Notes under the pieces: generated by a model
Database searches by the model: none
What the model was told of the DNA's origin: nothing
What the model saw: the letters and a program-made list of their open reading frames with translations, nothing else
Shown here: piece by piece, positions 1 through 11,700 of the stretch
How the letters are laid out: every line of letters starts with the position of its first letter
Numbering within the stretch: the first letter of the stretch is position 1
NCBI RefSeq assembly: GCF_028858725.1
Contig: NC_084790.1
Location: 88,723,496-88,787,495 of the forward strand
Source of the DNA: Colius striatus
Lineage: Eukaryota; Chordata; Aves; Coliiformes; Coliidae
DNA: 64,000 nt
Direction of reading: 5' to 3'
Translations under genes and position numbers: made by a program

Positions 1-372
1 TGTGGCTTTACCACAGAAAACCTTCTGCAGTTCCATGAACACATCCCTCAGCACAAATCCGACGGCTCTTCCTACCAGTGCAGGGAGTGTGGACTCTGCT
101 ACACGTCCCACGTCTCCCTCTCCAGACACCTCTTCATCGTGCACAAGCTGAAGGAGCCTCAGCCAGTGTCGAAGCAGAATGGGTCTGGGGAGGATAACCA
201 GCAAGAGAACAAACCCAGCCACGAGGAGGAGTCGTCAGACAGCGCGGCGTCAGACAGGAAGTGCAAAGTGTGTGCAAAGACCTTTGAAACTGAAGCGGCC
301 TTAAACACTCACATGAGAACACACGGCATGGCCTTCATCAAGTCCAAACGCATGAGCTCGGCTGAGAAGTGA
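1..372 (+). CDS. ZNF532: Zinc finger protein 532, C-terminal part of last coding exon (5' end outside window)
   Basis: The frame is open from base 1 to a TGA at 370-372 and gives 123 residues. It starts inside a C2H2 finger ([14 protein letters not shown]). A full finger follows ([10 protein letters not shown]..., C-x2-C-x12-H-x4-H), then an acidic and serine-rich linker, then a last finger ([21 protein letters not shown]) and the tail [15 protein letters not shown]. This tail is typical of the ZNF532/ZNF592/ZNF687 family, which are nuclear multi-zinc-finger proteins linked to chromatin regulation. The neighbours SEC11C, GRP, RAX and CPLX4 choose ZNF532, since ZNF592 sits next to SEC11A. No splice junction is visible in the segment. 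It is the end of a gene whose other exons lie before the window. Confidence 0.92.
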   Translation, partial: CGFTTENLLQFHEHIPQHKSDGSSYQCRECGLCYTSHVSLSRHLFIVHKLKEPQPVSKQNGSGEDNQQENKPSHEEESSDSAASDRKCKVCAKTFETEAALNTHMRTHGMAFIKSKRMSSAEK

Positions 373-1605
373 CCAGAGTGTCCAGGAGGCAGGAATCTCT
401 CTGCTGGCTGGGACTCGAAGGACGCTTTTGCTCCGGAGAGTTGCAGCGTTGCGGTGTTCCCGGCGCTGCTGAGGCTGCTGCAGTGGGTTCTGCGCCGCCG
501 TCCCCGCCGCCGTCGCGCCCTCCCCTCCGTCCCAGCAGTGTCTGCATTGAAGAGAGTTTGTATATATTTAAACTAGTACCTTTTATACTCTTTGTTATGT
601 GTTTGTATCGGTATCTAGTGGAGAACTTGGGGGTTTCCTGTTCTGTCTGGGTTGGGTTGGCTTTTTTCTAGTGAGTTTAACACAGGGCTCTGGTTGCTGG
701 GGCAGCTCCTCGGGTCCTGCCGAGCCTGGAACGCTCCCGAGGGGGAGCTCGGCGAGGAAGCACATCAGAGGGCAGAGCTGGGAGGGGAGCAGGCCAGGAC
801 AGGCTCTGAGAACTTGTGCTGGTGGGTGTCTGATGCAGCTTGTAAGCTTTCTCTTAAAAAGTCTGTATTTAAAAAGAAAACCACACTATAAAACACAACT
901 GCAGAGGTGAAGTGCAGCACTGGCCTTGCACGTGGGCCGGCTTCAGGGGGCACCAGCAGCACGGTGCAGCCCCCTGGGACGCCCAGGCAGTTGCACAGCT
1001 CTGCATCCCGAGGGGATCTTTCTGTGGGCCAGGGGGTGCTTGTGGTCAAAGCTCAGGTCATTACAGAAGGGCTGGGCTGGATGTCACACATGAGAGGTAG
1101 TGAGAGGAGCAGGTTTGTACTGCTGATGTTCTTGGCCACGTAGCTTATTGAATGCTCTGTAGAGGCGAGTCCCCTTCGTTCCTGGTGGGTAACCCCTGCT
1201 CCAGGGCTGGTGCCACCCAGCTCCACGTGCTCCTGCCAAACATCCTGGTGCTGTGTTCCACTGGCTCTCACCCAGCAGCCCAGGGCAGTCCTGGGGCCGC
1301 TCAGCCTCAGCTCAGGCTCCGGGGCCGGTTCAGATGCTCTCACAGAGCGCAGCCAGGCCACGCTCTCTCCCCTGACCGCGGTTCTCTGGGGGTTCTGGTT
1401 TTGGTTTGGGGTTTTTTGTTGCATTTTATACCTTGTATGTATCCCTCCACAGAGATTTTGTACGTTTTTTAAGGCCCAAGGGCGTGTACATAAGTAGCTG
1501 CATGAGATACAGTCGTAGCTGTTCGGTTCCTTCGGAGTCTCGCTGCTGTCAGATGTTGCTATACACGATGTCCATCACAGCTGTATTAAACACATTTCAT
1601 ATGTA

Positions 1606-1611
1606 AATAAA
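1606..1611 (+). promoter_or_regulatory. Poly(A) signal AATAAA (ZNF532 proximal)
   Basis: AATAAA is followed by T-rich sequence around 1640-1665. It is probably the shorter ZNF532 3' end. Confidence 0.6.
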
Positions 1612-1998
1612 TGTGGAGCATTTTGCCCCTAAAGACCTGTGAGATTCTGTTATTTATCATTAAATTTTAACAGGTGTAAGAATGGAAGTGTTTGAACAAA
1701 TATGGATCCTTCCCAGCCCCCCGTCTGGCTTCATCACCCTGGAAGCTGAGTGTGGAGACACAGGTTCTGCCTTCTCCCCTCATCCTCATTCTTGCTCTGG
1801 CTGGTTAGTACGTGCTTGTTGCCCCGTTGGTGTGACTGAGTGGTCCTGAGGTGCTTCTCCCCCCGAGACCCGGGGCCGGGGCCGCTGCCCCCGTTCCGTG
1901 TTTACCTCTTGAACACTTGTTTGTTGATGTGCACTGTCAACTGTACAACAAATGAGTTTTCACTATGCAGAATGGTGTTTTGTACACAGTGAACAGAC

Positions 1999-2004
1999 AA
2001 TAAA
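1999..2004 (+). promoter_or_regulatory. Poly(A) signal AATAAA (ZNF532 distal)
   Basis: AATAAAG is followed by a TTTTC stretch and a GTGTCTG-rich region, as expected of a cleavage site. It probably ends the longer 3' UTR. Confidence 0.6.
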
Positions 2005-2020
2005 GTTTTCACAGCCACTG

Positions 2021-3023
2021 CGGATGCCTGTGTCTGCTTCGTGCGCTGCCGGCGCTGCCCAGCCGGAGCACCGCCACTTCCTCACCAGTCGCCTGGGAGC
2101 TGCTGGGCACGAGGGGAACCAGCTCCGCGGGTCACAGCCACGGCCCAGGTCTGGGCTGTGCGGCAGCAGCTCCGCTCAGCCTCAGCCCCGGTGGCTGCAC
2201 AGCCCCGGACGGAGCCCGGCTCCGCTCGGTGGGGACTGGGACGTGGATTTGACTCTCCTGCCACTAATCTCTTGAAAGGTTTAAAGGGCAGTGGGTGTTG
2301 AGCAGCTCCATGATCTCTAGATCCACGTCTCTGTGGGAGCTTGCACAGCCTGAGCACGGTAGGAAGGTGCACCGTGTCCTCCAGGCCGTGTGGGAGCACT
2401 GACTGGGTGCGGGGTGCGGAGCCCTGCTCAGGAACACGGGCTCCTCCAGACACAGGCCTGGGGAGAAATGGGGGAAAGTGATGTTTCTCACCTGGTATTT
2501 CTTGCCAAAAGGATTTTCCTTCTGTGTCTTCTGAGTAACCCAAGGTTCCTAAATATTGGTAATAAAAGAGGCCTTTTGGGCACCTTTTCCCCAGGGCAGG
2601 TCTCCACCATCAAAGGTTACCCCAGGAGTGACGCCGCTGCCACCTCCCTGTTGAGATTCCTCTGCTGGAAAGTTGATCTTGTGCAGACAGAGGTTTCCTG
2701 GTAACAACCAACCTGTTTGTTTGTTGCTGTTTTGTTCAGTCTTGGCCCAAGGAAGCGTCACACTTTCTTTGGCTGGCCCTGGCAGAAGTCGAGTCTCCTT
2801 CCTTTGCTGCTCAGTGTGGGTCTGTCCTGCTGCAAGGAGTGATGGTCTTGCAGGGTGGGCACACGTGCGTATCAGGCAGCAAAGCAAAGGTAAGTAGTGT
2901 CCCCAGATCACCCTGGCCATGTTGGAAGTGCAGGGCCTTGTAAGGAACTAGTTTTTTACTGAGCTGGAGGGCAGCCAGTCACCCACCCTCTGATCCAGCA
3001 GCTGGTTCCTTGCGGGTTTCCTT
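2021..3023. other. Intergenic, unique sequence
   Basis: No gene, RNA or repeat is recognised. The open frames on both strands are short and lack domain features. Confidence 0.6.
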
Positions 3024-3480
3024 CTGGACACTGAGGTGCTGGAGAGGATCCAGAGGCTGCTGCCAAGCCAGGAAAGGATTTGGAGCATGTCTCACATGAG
3101 GAAGGGCTGAGGGGTCTGGGGCTGTTGAGCCTGGAGAAAAGAGGCTCAGGGGAGACCTTCTCACTCTCTACATTTACCTGACAGGAACCTGTAGCCAGGT
3201 GGGGTCTGTCTGTTCCCCCCAGGAACAAGCAACAGAACAAGGGGAAATGGCCTCAAGTGTCACCAGGGGAGGTTCAGGCTGGATGTGAGCAGGAATTTCT
3301 TTGGTGCCAGGGCTGTCAGGCATTGGAAGGGGCTGCCCACGGAGCTGCTGGAGTCACCGTCCCTGGAGGGGTTTCAGAGCTGGGTGGGTGTTGCACTGAG
3401 GGCAATGGGCTGGTGGGTGATAGGGCTGGGACAGAGGCTGCACTCCATGGGACGCTGCCAGCTGAAACCTTTGTGATTCC
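3024..3480 (+). mobile_element. CR1 LINE fragment, 3' end
   Basis: This is typical CR1 3'-region sequence in sense orientation: 'gagcctggagaaaagaggctc', 'gaggttcaggctggatgtga', 'ctgtcaggcattggaaggg', ending near 'acctttgtgattcc'. It is severely 5'-truncated, as is usual for avian CR1, and diverged. Confidence 0.85.
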
Positions 3481-4325
3481 CTGCTGCAGGAGAGGCTGAG
3501 CCCAGCCCCACTGCTGGGTGAGGAGATGCCACCCGCCATGGGCTGAGGCCTGTGGCCCGTGCAGAGCGATTTCACAGGGCGACAGCCAGTGAGGGTCACA
3601 CGGAGAAGGGACGATGTAAGAGAGGTGTCTGTGCATTTGCATTCCCAAGGGGCAGCCACAAGCAGCTGGGTGCAGCCACAGCACACGGGCACCTGAGGAG
3701 AGCTGCTGGAGAGCTGCGGGGAGGAGAGCAGAGAGGTGGGGGTGGGTAAGGGGGTGGGAGTGCACATCTCTGCAGCAGGATCCCATCCAGGGCGGCTCAC
3801 TGCACAGCACTCTGTGACAGGCAAACCCAAACCACCAGCCCCAGCAGCAGCCAGGCCCTGGCACAGCAGAGGCCTGGGGAGGCAGCAGCCAGCGCTGGGG
3901 GCCAGGGGAGGCAGCAGCCAGTGGCCACCCGCTGCTGGCAGCCGCTCCACTCCCTGTCTCTGCTCAAAGCCCCCTTTGCCACTGCAGACCCCCACCCCCA
4001 GGTCTGTGCTGCCTGTGTGGAGCTGCAGCTCTGCCCAGCAGCTCCTCGAGGTGAGGTGTCTGCCTCAGGGGATGAATTTCTCCTGCAAATGAATTTGTAC
4101 CTGAGATTTGGCATTGGAATAGTTTGCTTTTATCTAATGCTGCGACACCAACAGTCGATTGCAATGGCATTAATACACCTCTCTCCTACACCTTCTTTCC
4201 TCTGAGGATTTAACGGTGATGGATTAGACCTCATAAAACTTCTCTGAGGTAGAACAGGAATCATTTTGGCCTCCACTGTTTTACAGCCACTCTTTTGGTT
4301 GAACACAGAGATACTTCATCACTGA
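3481..4325. other. Intergenic, unique sequence
   Basis: GC-rich, CAG/CTG-rich sequence with no recognised gene or repeat. Confidence 0.5.
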
Positions 4326-4475
4326 TTCACAGAATCACTGCAGCTGGAAAGGAGCTGCCGCAGTCCCAGCCCTGCCCTCACCTGCCCAGCCCACCACTAA
4401 CCCACAGCCCTCAGCACTCAGCCCTCAGACCTCAGCCCCACGGCTTTGGGATCCCTCCAGCCCTGCACTGGGCTA
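4326..4475 (-). mobile_element. CR1 LINE fragment (antisense)
   Basis: It begins with the reverse complement of a CR1 tail ('attcacagaatcac') and continues with a CT-rich block that closely matches the copy at 62.6 kb ('cagtcccagccctgccctca', 'cacggctttgggatccctcc'). The hexamer array begins about 25 bases after it. Confidence 0.7.
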
Positions 4476-4498
4476 TGGGCAGTGACAGCACAGCCCTG

Positions 4499-4927
4499 CA
4501 CTCACAGGGGCAGGGGCAGGGGCTGGGGCTGGGGAAGGGGCAGGGGCTGGGGCAGGGGCAGGGACAGGGGCAGAGGCTGGGGCAGGGGCAGGGACAGGGG
4601 CTAGGGCTGGGGCAGGGGCTGGGGCAGGGGCAGGGGCAGGGGCTGGGGCAGGGACAGGGGCTGGGGCAGGGGCAGGGGCAGGGGCAGGGGCAGGGACAGG
4701 GGCAGGGGCAGGGACAGGGGCAGGGACAGGGGCTGGGGCAGGGACAGGGGCAGGGGCAGGGGCTGGGGCAGGGGCAGGGGCTGGGGCAGGGGCTGGGGCA
4801 GGGACAGGGGCAGGGGCAGGGACAGGGGCAGGGACAGGGGCTGGGGCAGGGACAGGGGCTGGGGCAGGGGCAGGGACAGGAGCTGGGGCAGGGGCTGGGG
4901 CAGGGGCAGGGGCTGGGGCAGGGGCAG
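4499..4927. repeat. GGGGCA/GGGGCT/GGGACA hexamer minisatellite
   Basis: About 430 bases are built from 6-base units GGGGCA, GGGGCT and GGGACA in a mixed order, with larger 18-30-base patterns on top. The + strand is strongly G-rich with hundreds of G4-capable combinations. Because 6 is a multiple of 3, all frames stay open and give spurious Gly-Gln-Leu or Cys-Pro-Ser repeat frames on both strands. Confidence 0.95.
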
Positions 4928-7900
4928 TGCTTGGCCCCCAGGCTCAGGGCTGTGCACATGGGGCCTTTGACACAGCTCAGCACGTCAGTGAGACTGTGGC
5001 GTGTGTGCAAAAGCAAAACCCCTGTGCAGGCTCTGAATGCACCGTCGTGGGGACAGGCACTCACAGGGGAAAGCTGTGGCAGACGACAGCACGGGGTGGC
5101 AGCAGCCTGGGCTGTGTGGGGCCGGCCCTTCACTTCACACCGTGTGTGGGGCTGGGCTGAGACGCCTCCCAGCACTTCCCTGTGCCAGCAATAGAAATGC
5201 CCTTGGGAATGTTGCAAAACACAACTGGGAGGGACAATGAGCATCAGAAGTGGGACACCAGGTCAGGCAGAGCCGTCTGTGCCTGTGCAATCAGCCCCAC
5301 AGGAGGGAAACGCTGTGCTCTGGGACAGCAGGTGAGCACCAGCCCTGGCACAGAGAGGAGGTGGCAGGAGGCAGGGACACGCTCTGAGCCCAGGTGCAGA
5401 GGGGCTTTGCAGTTACAGCTAACGTGAGTGTGGCACCGATCAAAATAAGCACAGGGACACACATCATAAAGGATGTGCTGATACAATGACAGATCTTCTG
5501 CTCAGGGGGCAGAGAGCGATGGGCAGCGCCTGGGCGCTCACACCATGGCACGTGTTGGCAGGCAGAGGTAACAGTGTGCGCTGTGTGAGGCTGTGTGTGG
5601 GTGGAGGGCAGGGTGTGCTGCTGGTGTGCTGCCAGGCAGCCTGAACCGCAGCAGCCGTCCCAACACCGGCACAGAGAGAAGCCCCGGCGGGCTCTGGGGA
5701 GGCGGCTCTGTGGGGGTGGGCTCCCCAGGTAACAGTCCCCAGTAGAGGCTGTGCACCTCGCTGTGCCTCTGACCTCAGCCAGGAGACACACCTGCACTGC
5801 CCAGCGCTCGGCCTCTTTCATGACTGCATGTCCATCTGTGTCCTTTCTTCATGGGGTGGTGAGGCAGGACGCACATCTCCACTGCCCATCCCTGCGTGCT
5901 GCCCCTGGGCATCCCCTGTGCTCGCAGAGCTGCTCCCGCCTTGCCCAGAGAGGTGTGAAGCCTTGTCTGGGCAGCCAGCCTCCCTGCAGAGCAGGGACAG
6001 CAGCGGCTGGCTCTGGCTGACCACAACCACCCCACTTCCAGACGTGTCTGGGGGCGTTTTATTTCTGGGGGGCATTTACAGACGTACAACTTGGCCTGCC
6101 AAGGGCCCAAATGTTCTCAGTTCTTAACCTGCGTGTGTCTGTGGGGAATTCAGCACAGCAAGCCTGTTTAGCTTTAAAAGGCTTTTTATATAACCCTGAC
6201 CTTTCCAGCCAGTGAATATTGCCTCTGGGAGCAGCAGCCACACACGTGCAGCTGCCAGGACAATAACAGGGCACAGCAAAACCTACTTTATTCTAAAACC
6301 TTCCTCAAATATTAGGGCAGTTCAGCTCTTTGTATTTGAATTTCAGATTATGACTAAAAGGTTATCTGTCTAGGCTCAGGGAGGACGAGGCGAGGGTAAT
6401 GGGCTGAAGAGAGAAATAAGCACAGAACAAACACAGAAGGCACAAGCAGACCTGACCTACATCCCTGGGCTGCGCCTGCAAACTGGGTCCTGTCGCCAGT
6501 GGTAGGTGCAGGAGTGTGAAAGCAGGAGTAAGCTGTTGGAAACGACCCAGTTCCCCTGGAGAATGAACTGGAGGCACCACAGTTTTCTTCTCTGACCCCC
6601 AGGCTTCTAGGTGGAAGGGGAAAATGTATTTGGAGCAGTGATGTGACTCTAGGCAGGACCATCTGAGCAGTGTGTCCCTCACAGACACGTCCCCTAACTG
6701 TGCCTTTGTGCAGCTCTTTTATTCCCCACTCTGTGGCTGTGCTGCTGTGTACTCAGTGATGCCACTGTGGTGCTGGGGCTGGGTGCAGTGGCTGCCAGCA
6801 CCCTGAGCCCAGCCTGCCCTGGCTGCCACGGCTCCACGTGCAGGATGAATGCCTGAGTGCAGGATGAATGCCCGAGGGCAACATCCCCCAGTCTGAAGTG
6901 ACTGTGGCTTTCTCAGTCAGGATGCAGAGCAGCCCCTGATGAATGCAATCAGGCTGTAGCTGGGGGAGCTACCACCTCAGGACGCCACTGGGCCGTCACG
7001 TCTCCATGCTGTGGCTGTAAGGCACGCGAGCAGAGCTCCATCTCTGCACCAGCAGCTCCTGCCTTGCTGCACACAGTGCACCTCACAGACACGTGTGCCA
7101 CACGGGACGTGCTCCTCTCATCGTGTCAGATGCCCACGAAAGCCAAGGCAGATGCAGCAAAGAGCAAACTCTACAGCCAGAGGCCAGACTCGTCTCCACT
7201 GATGCTGGTGACCAGGGGCCAGATCATCTTACATGGTGCTGTGATTTGACACCTTCTACTGCCATCACACCTATGATTTCTGTTTTGCTTTCCTGGGCAG
7301 TGTTTTAGCCTCAGTTCTTTGGTGTAGGTGAACCAAACAGCTGACATACACCAGTACTGGTGCTAGTGCAACGCTGCTGACCTTCCCAGGCAACACCATT
7401 AGAGATCATGGAAGAGTCATAAACAGTTCAAGACTCTGAGGTGACAAAACACCTCAGGAGAGAGCTGCAGACAAGCTGGGGTGAGGTGTGCGGGAGGGAA
7501 CCAGAACTGATTAGGGATGAAAATGCACTGGGAAGGCACAGAAGCAACAGGAAGAATTACCTCTGCAGAAGAATTACCAGCAGCCTGGGCCTTCCAGCAC
7601 TTTGCAGCTGTGGCTCTCGGCACAGCCATGCCCTCAGCCTGGAAGCAGACAGGAGGCTGTGAGGTGTTCCTGCTCTCCCTCACCTCCACCCCTGCGGGCC
7701 CTGAGTTAGGGCTGTGGGAGATGGCTCTGTGAGAACTCACAGACCCTCCCAGAGGCAGTTTCACTTAGCAGCAGCAGAGCTCCTGATGTAACCAGAGATG
7801 GAGGCTGTCCCTGTGCAGTCGCCCCCAGGATCCTGGCAGAGGTGACAGCACACAGCTGATGGCAGACCCCAGTCCCTGTCAGAGACAACATCGGCACCTC

Positions 7901-8661
7901 AAGGCCTCTGTGCACATGCTAAAAGCACCTAAGAAGCATTAACCTGTTTAGAAATGCTTGCTACAGACCCCCTGGACAATCTACCTTCCTGCTCCACAGG
8001 AGATTCGTCAGGTATCAGTATTTCTATGGCGAGTGTTAATCTGAGCCTGGGCTCGAAGCAGCCACTGGTGTTTCCACGCAGTGCTGCTCTGCAGAGCCCC
8101 TCATGCCCCAGGGGCAGGAGCACTGGCACCCCAGCCACTGATGCTGGCAGGCAGGAGCACAGGGTACTGCTGGAAACTGCTGCTGTCCCCAGAATACCTG
8201 CGCTCACCCCCTCCAGCCCTGCTGCTGCCCGGCACCAGCCCGGGCGCACTGCGAGCCAGGCTGAGCAGAGCAGCCTCCCACCCTCAGCCCTCCCCAAGCC
8301 AGTGCTGCTGGGAGGACATCAGCCCCCTGCAGGGAAAGACAAAGCAGGAGAGGAGTCCAAACCCCAAACGTTGCCAGCAGCAGAGCCGTGGGGTAACACC
8401 AACTCAGCGGCAGGACGCAAAGAAGCAGAAGGTGGCAGCGATGGCTTCCTGCAGCGTGTGGCTGTGCTGGCCCCACGTGCTGGGGTGCTGCTCTCACAGC
8501 TTGAGGAGATCAAGTGGGCTGCTTCCCACCTAGCGGGGAGAGCAGGTCCAGAGGAAGATGGCAGATCACAGCCTTGACAGATACAGATGAGGCAGCCTCG
8601 GGCAAGCTGTGTCAGGCACCTGCAAGAGCGTCCTGTCTCGCTGTGACCATGAGCCCCCAGG
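4928..8661. other. Intergenic, no gene seen
   Basis: Moderately GC-rich sequence with no convincing exon, RNA or dispersed repeat. A 20-base tandem duplication (GCAGGATGAATGCC type) lies near 6840-6880. Confidence 0.5.
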
Positions 8662-8711
8662 CATGACACAGCACCATGACACAGCACCACGACACAGCAC
8701 CATGACACACA
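8662..8711. repeat. 13-base tandem repeat, about 3.8 copies
   Basis: The unit CATGACACAGCAC is repeated, with one copy carrying CACGACACAGCAC. It is a short simple array with no sign of function. Confidence 0.85.
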
Positions 8712-11700
8712 GGAGGTGCAAGGACAGGCATACAGCCTCACAGAACTTACCTTCCACCCTAAAGAGACCCCTGCAACACAGGAGCCCCCAGGCTGATGAA
8801 AGACCTGCTCTGGACTTTGCCTCAGGCCTGCTGTGAATGTCACCCTGTGCCAGCTCAGCAGGAGGGGACAGGAGAGCGGGGCTGGGCATTCAGCCACAGC
8901 TCAGGTGCTGTGCCTGCTGCAAGGCCCTGGCTTCCCAGGGGCTCTGGACACTGAGGCTGGCGCAGGGGGCAGTGGGGCCGTGCTGCAGGACAGCTGAAGG
9001 GACTGAGGTGCTCTGCAGGAAGCTGCCCAGTGCAGTATTGCTGCTGGGGCCTCGCCTCTGCCTCGTGTCCTGATGCAGCACAGCCTTCAGAGTCTGATGT
9101 GCCTGTGGGCTGCTGCAGGGCACGACGTGGGCACAGAGCTTCCAAAGAAGTGCCAGTTTAGTTCTCTCACCAGAACTGAGAGCCTTTGGCAAGGAGGCAG
9201 GTGAAACCCTTCTGAGGCTGGTGAACTTCATGCACACTGTCCGCTCTGGAGGAGCACAGAGAGCATTTCAGCTCATTTCCCATCCAGGCTACGCTGGTTG
9301 TGTGCAGAAGCTGCAGCAGTTCTCAAAGGAAAAAGAAACCAACCCATCAGCCTTCTGGGTGCTTTCCCCTCCCCCAGCAAGAAGCAAAGCCTGAGCACTG
9401 CGGCATTTCCAGTTCACCAGGAGATTGTTCCTGAGTAATGTTTAAATATTTCCTTTTGTTACAGTTCTTTCAAACGCTTTTTTAACCTTCCCCTCGCTCT
9501 TGGGCAACTTTGAGAACCAAACTTCCCCTCTGCTTGGAAAAGCCTGAACATTTTGTCAAGTTGTTTCTGATTTTCTTCTCTTGGCCCTCAGGGGAAGGAG
9601 AAGGGAACATCATTTTCTAAATCCAATTGAGTGCTCAGATAGTTTTGTCCCTCCCTCTCCTTCCCCTTTCCCCCAGAAAAAGAAATTACTTTCACAAATA
9701 GCCCATTCCCTGAAACAATCTGCTGGGCTGCAATCGGATTAGCTCTGCACACGGGGCTGCAGAGCAGGCTCAAACGTTGACTCACCCATTTGGAGACGCA
9801 GCCCGAGACATTCTGCCTGAGCACTCTGCCCCTGGACAGACCCTTGCCAGCTCCCCAGGGAGAAGCTGATCCCCGAGGGAAGTCACACAAGACCAAAGCC
9901 ACGTGTGCTCTACGGCAGCTCTGCGAAGCGGGGCCAGCGCCCACTGGGCTGCAGGAAGGAGCCATTTGTTGGTACCACTGAAGACCAGGATGAAATAGAA
10001 CGAAATAAAACATCAAAATACAACATGTTTTCAAAACGAAAACCTGTTTCAGCTTTGTGCCACCTCCTTCCACTTCGGGGTGTGTTTTGTAAGGTACATA
10101 ACACATTACCACAGCACTAACAAACGCGGGGGCGCTGTGGGTGTCTGGGTTAACCCTTCCCACGCGTGCTGCTGGTGGGAGTGTGTGATCAGCAACGTCT
10201 GCAAGCCACTGCTCTCGAGCAGCGTGAGATAAAAGCCGTTTGCCACGGACAATGGCAGGCATGGTTTTGCAGAAGTCCTTCTAGGTCAGGGGCTGCTGGC
10301 AGCAGAGGCACCAGGCTGTGCCAGCAGCCCCGGGAGCAAGGCAGGGACTGTGCAAGGGCAGAGCCCGCCACGCTTCCAGGGCAACCCCCAGGTGGGAAGG
10401 ACCACCAGAAAGCATTAGAGCTTCGCACCACCTCCAGCACTCTCTGGGTTAGGTAACGACCCCGTGGAGGCTGCTCAGAGGACACAGAGCCCCTTCCTCA
10501 GCTGCAGGCAGGGCACAGGCAGGCAGCCCCTTCCTCAGACACTGCTCAGCGGAAGCTGCTGCCTGCCTTAACCTGCCCCAACACGGAGGGGAGACGAGCT
10601 CTCAAAGGCAACTTGCCAAGGAACCCTTACTGAGATGTTTGAAACCATAAAACTCTTGCTGACCAGCTAATACCCTTGAAGCAAGGAGAGAATGTTTCTG
10701 GGGATGAAGGGCAGACAGATTGGAAAGCCACAAAAAACCAAAATAAGAGGCTAGCAAGATAAAATGGCCCTTGGAGCCCTGCTCAGCAAACAGCAGGTAA
10801 ACCTGAGCCCTCACCAAGCCCCAGGGAATTTCAGTGGGCTGTCACTGGCTCAGGGGGTGGGGGAGAGTGTGGAAAGGCTCTCAGAAGACTCAGACTCAGG
10901 CCAGGAAGGCCCATAAACAACCCCAGAAGCGGAGGTCTCCACCTCCACGGTGACAGCCCATCTGAGTCTTGCCTGCTGGCTGCTCAAGTTTAAGGGTTAA
11001 CCCGTGACGGGATTTCAGAGGCAAGGCACGCAAAATCGCTTGAGACTGCCTGGAGTGTGGCTTAACTCCTGGAGTGTGGCTTAAGCAGCTGAAAGGACTT
11101 CAGAAGAGCAAAGGTGTGGTCCCAAGGTCCTGCTCCTCTGTGTGCTGTCCTCACACAGAAGCACAGCAGTGCATACCGGGCATGTGGAAATGAGCAGGAC
11201 TGAACGGCTGAAGATAACGAAGCCAGGTGTAAAACACACAAAGTGGAGGAAAAAGAGGTACCCAAGGCTCCCTGCCAGCTGCTACAGGACAGCTGCTGGC
11301 ATCCCTGTCTCTGTCAGAATCGAGATTGCGTGCAGAAGAAGGCAAGAGTCAGGGCTGTGTTCCCAGTAACCTGCTGTCCCAGCCCATACTGTCAGATCAG
11401 CCCTGGGGCTCAGGGACTGATTCTTCTGACAAAATGAAGAGGAGTAGAATGAAGAGAAGTAGAGCCTGGGTCTAGTGTGGAGTCACCTGCAGCTTTGCTC
11501 AGGTGTTTAATGTTGGGTGAAAATGTGGTGTGGCAAGATCTGAAGGCTGAGACACTTGGTCCTGCAGAGTTCCTCTGGCCACAACCTAAAGGTAACGGGA
11601 AGTATTGGGATGGTGGCCCTGCTCATGGACATGGTACCAGAAAATCAAACTGGGGCTGGCCAAGAAGGTGGAGAGTATTGTCCACTGTGTGAACATGGGA

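Larger units (their letters stand above)
373..2020 (+). other. ZNF532: ZNF532 3' UTR
   Basis: Non-coding sequence follows the stop. Two canonical AATAAA signals lie at 1606-1611 and 1999-2004, so alternative 3' ends near 1.63 kb and 2.02 kb are likely. The stretch is unique sequence with no CR1 and T-rich and GT-rich runs. The exact ends are inferred from the signals only. Confidence 0.7.

Noticed and set aside
4295-5244. Open frames of 299 (plus) and 270 (minus) codons
   Set aside because: They run through the GGGGCW hexamer array; the unit length is a multiple of 3 and the residues are low-complexity. No gene features.
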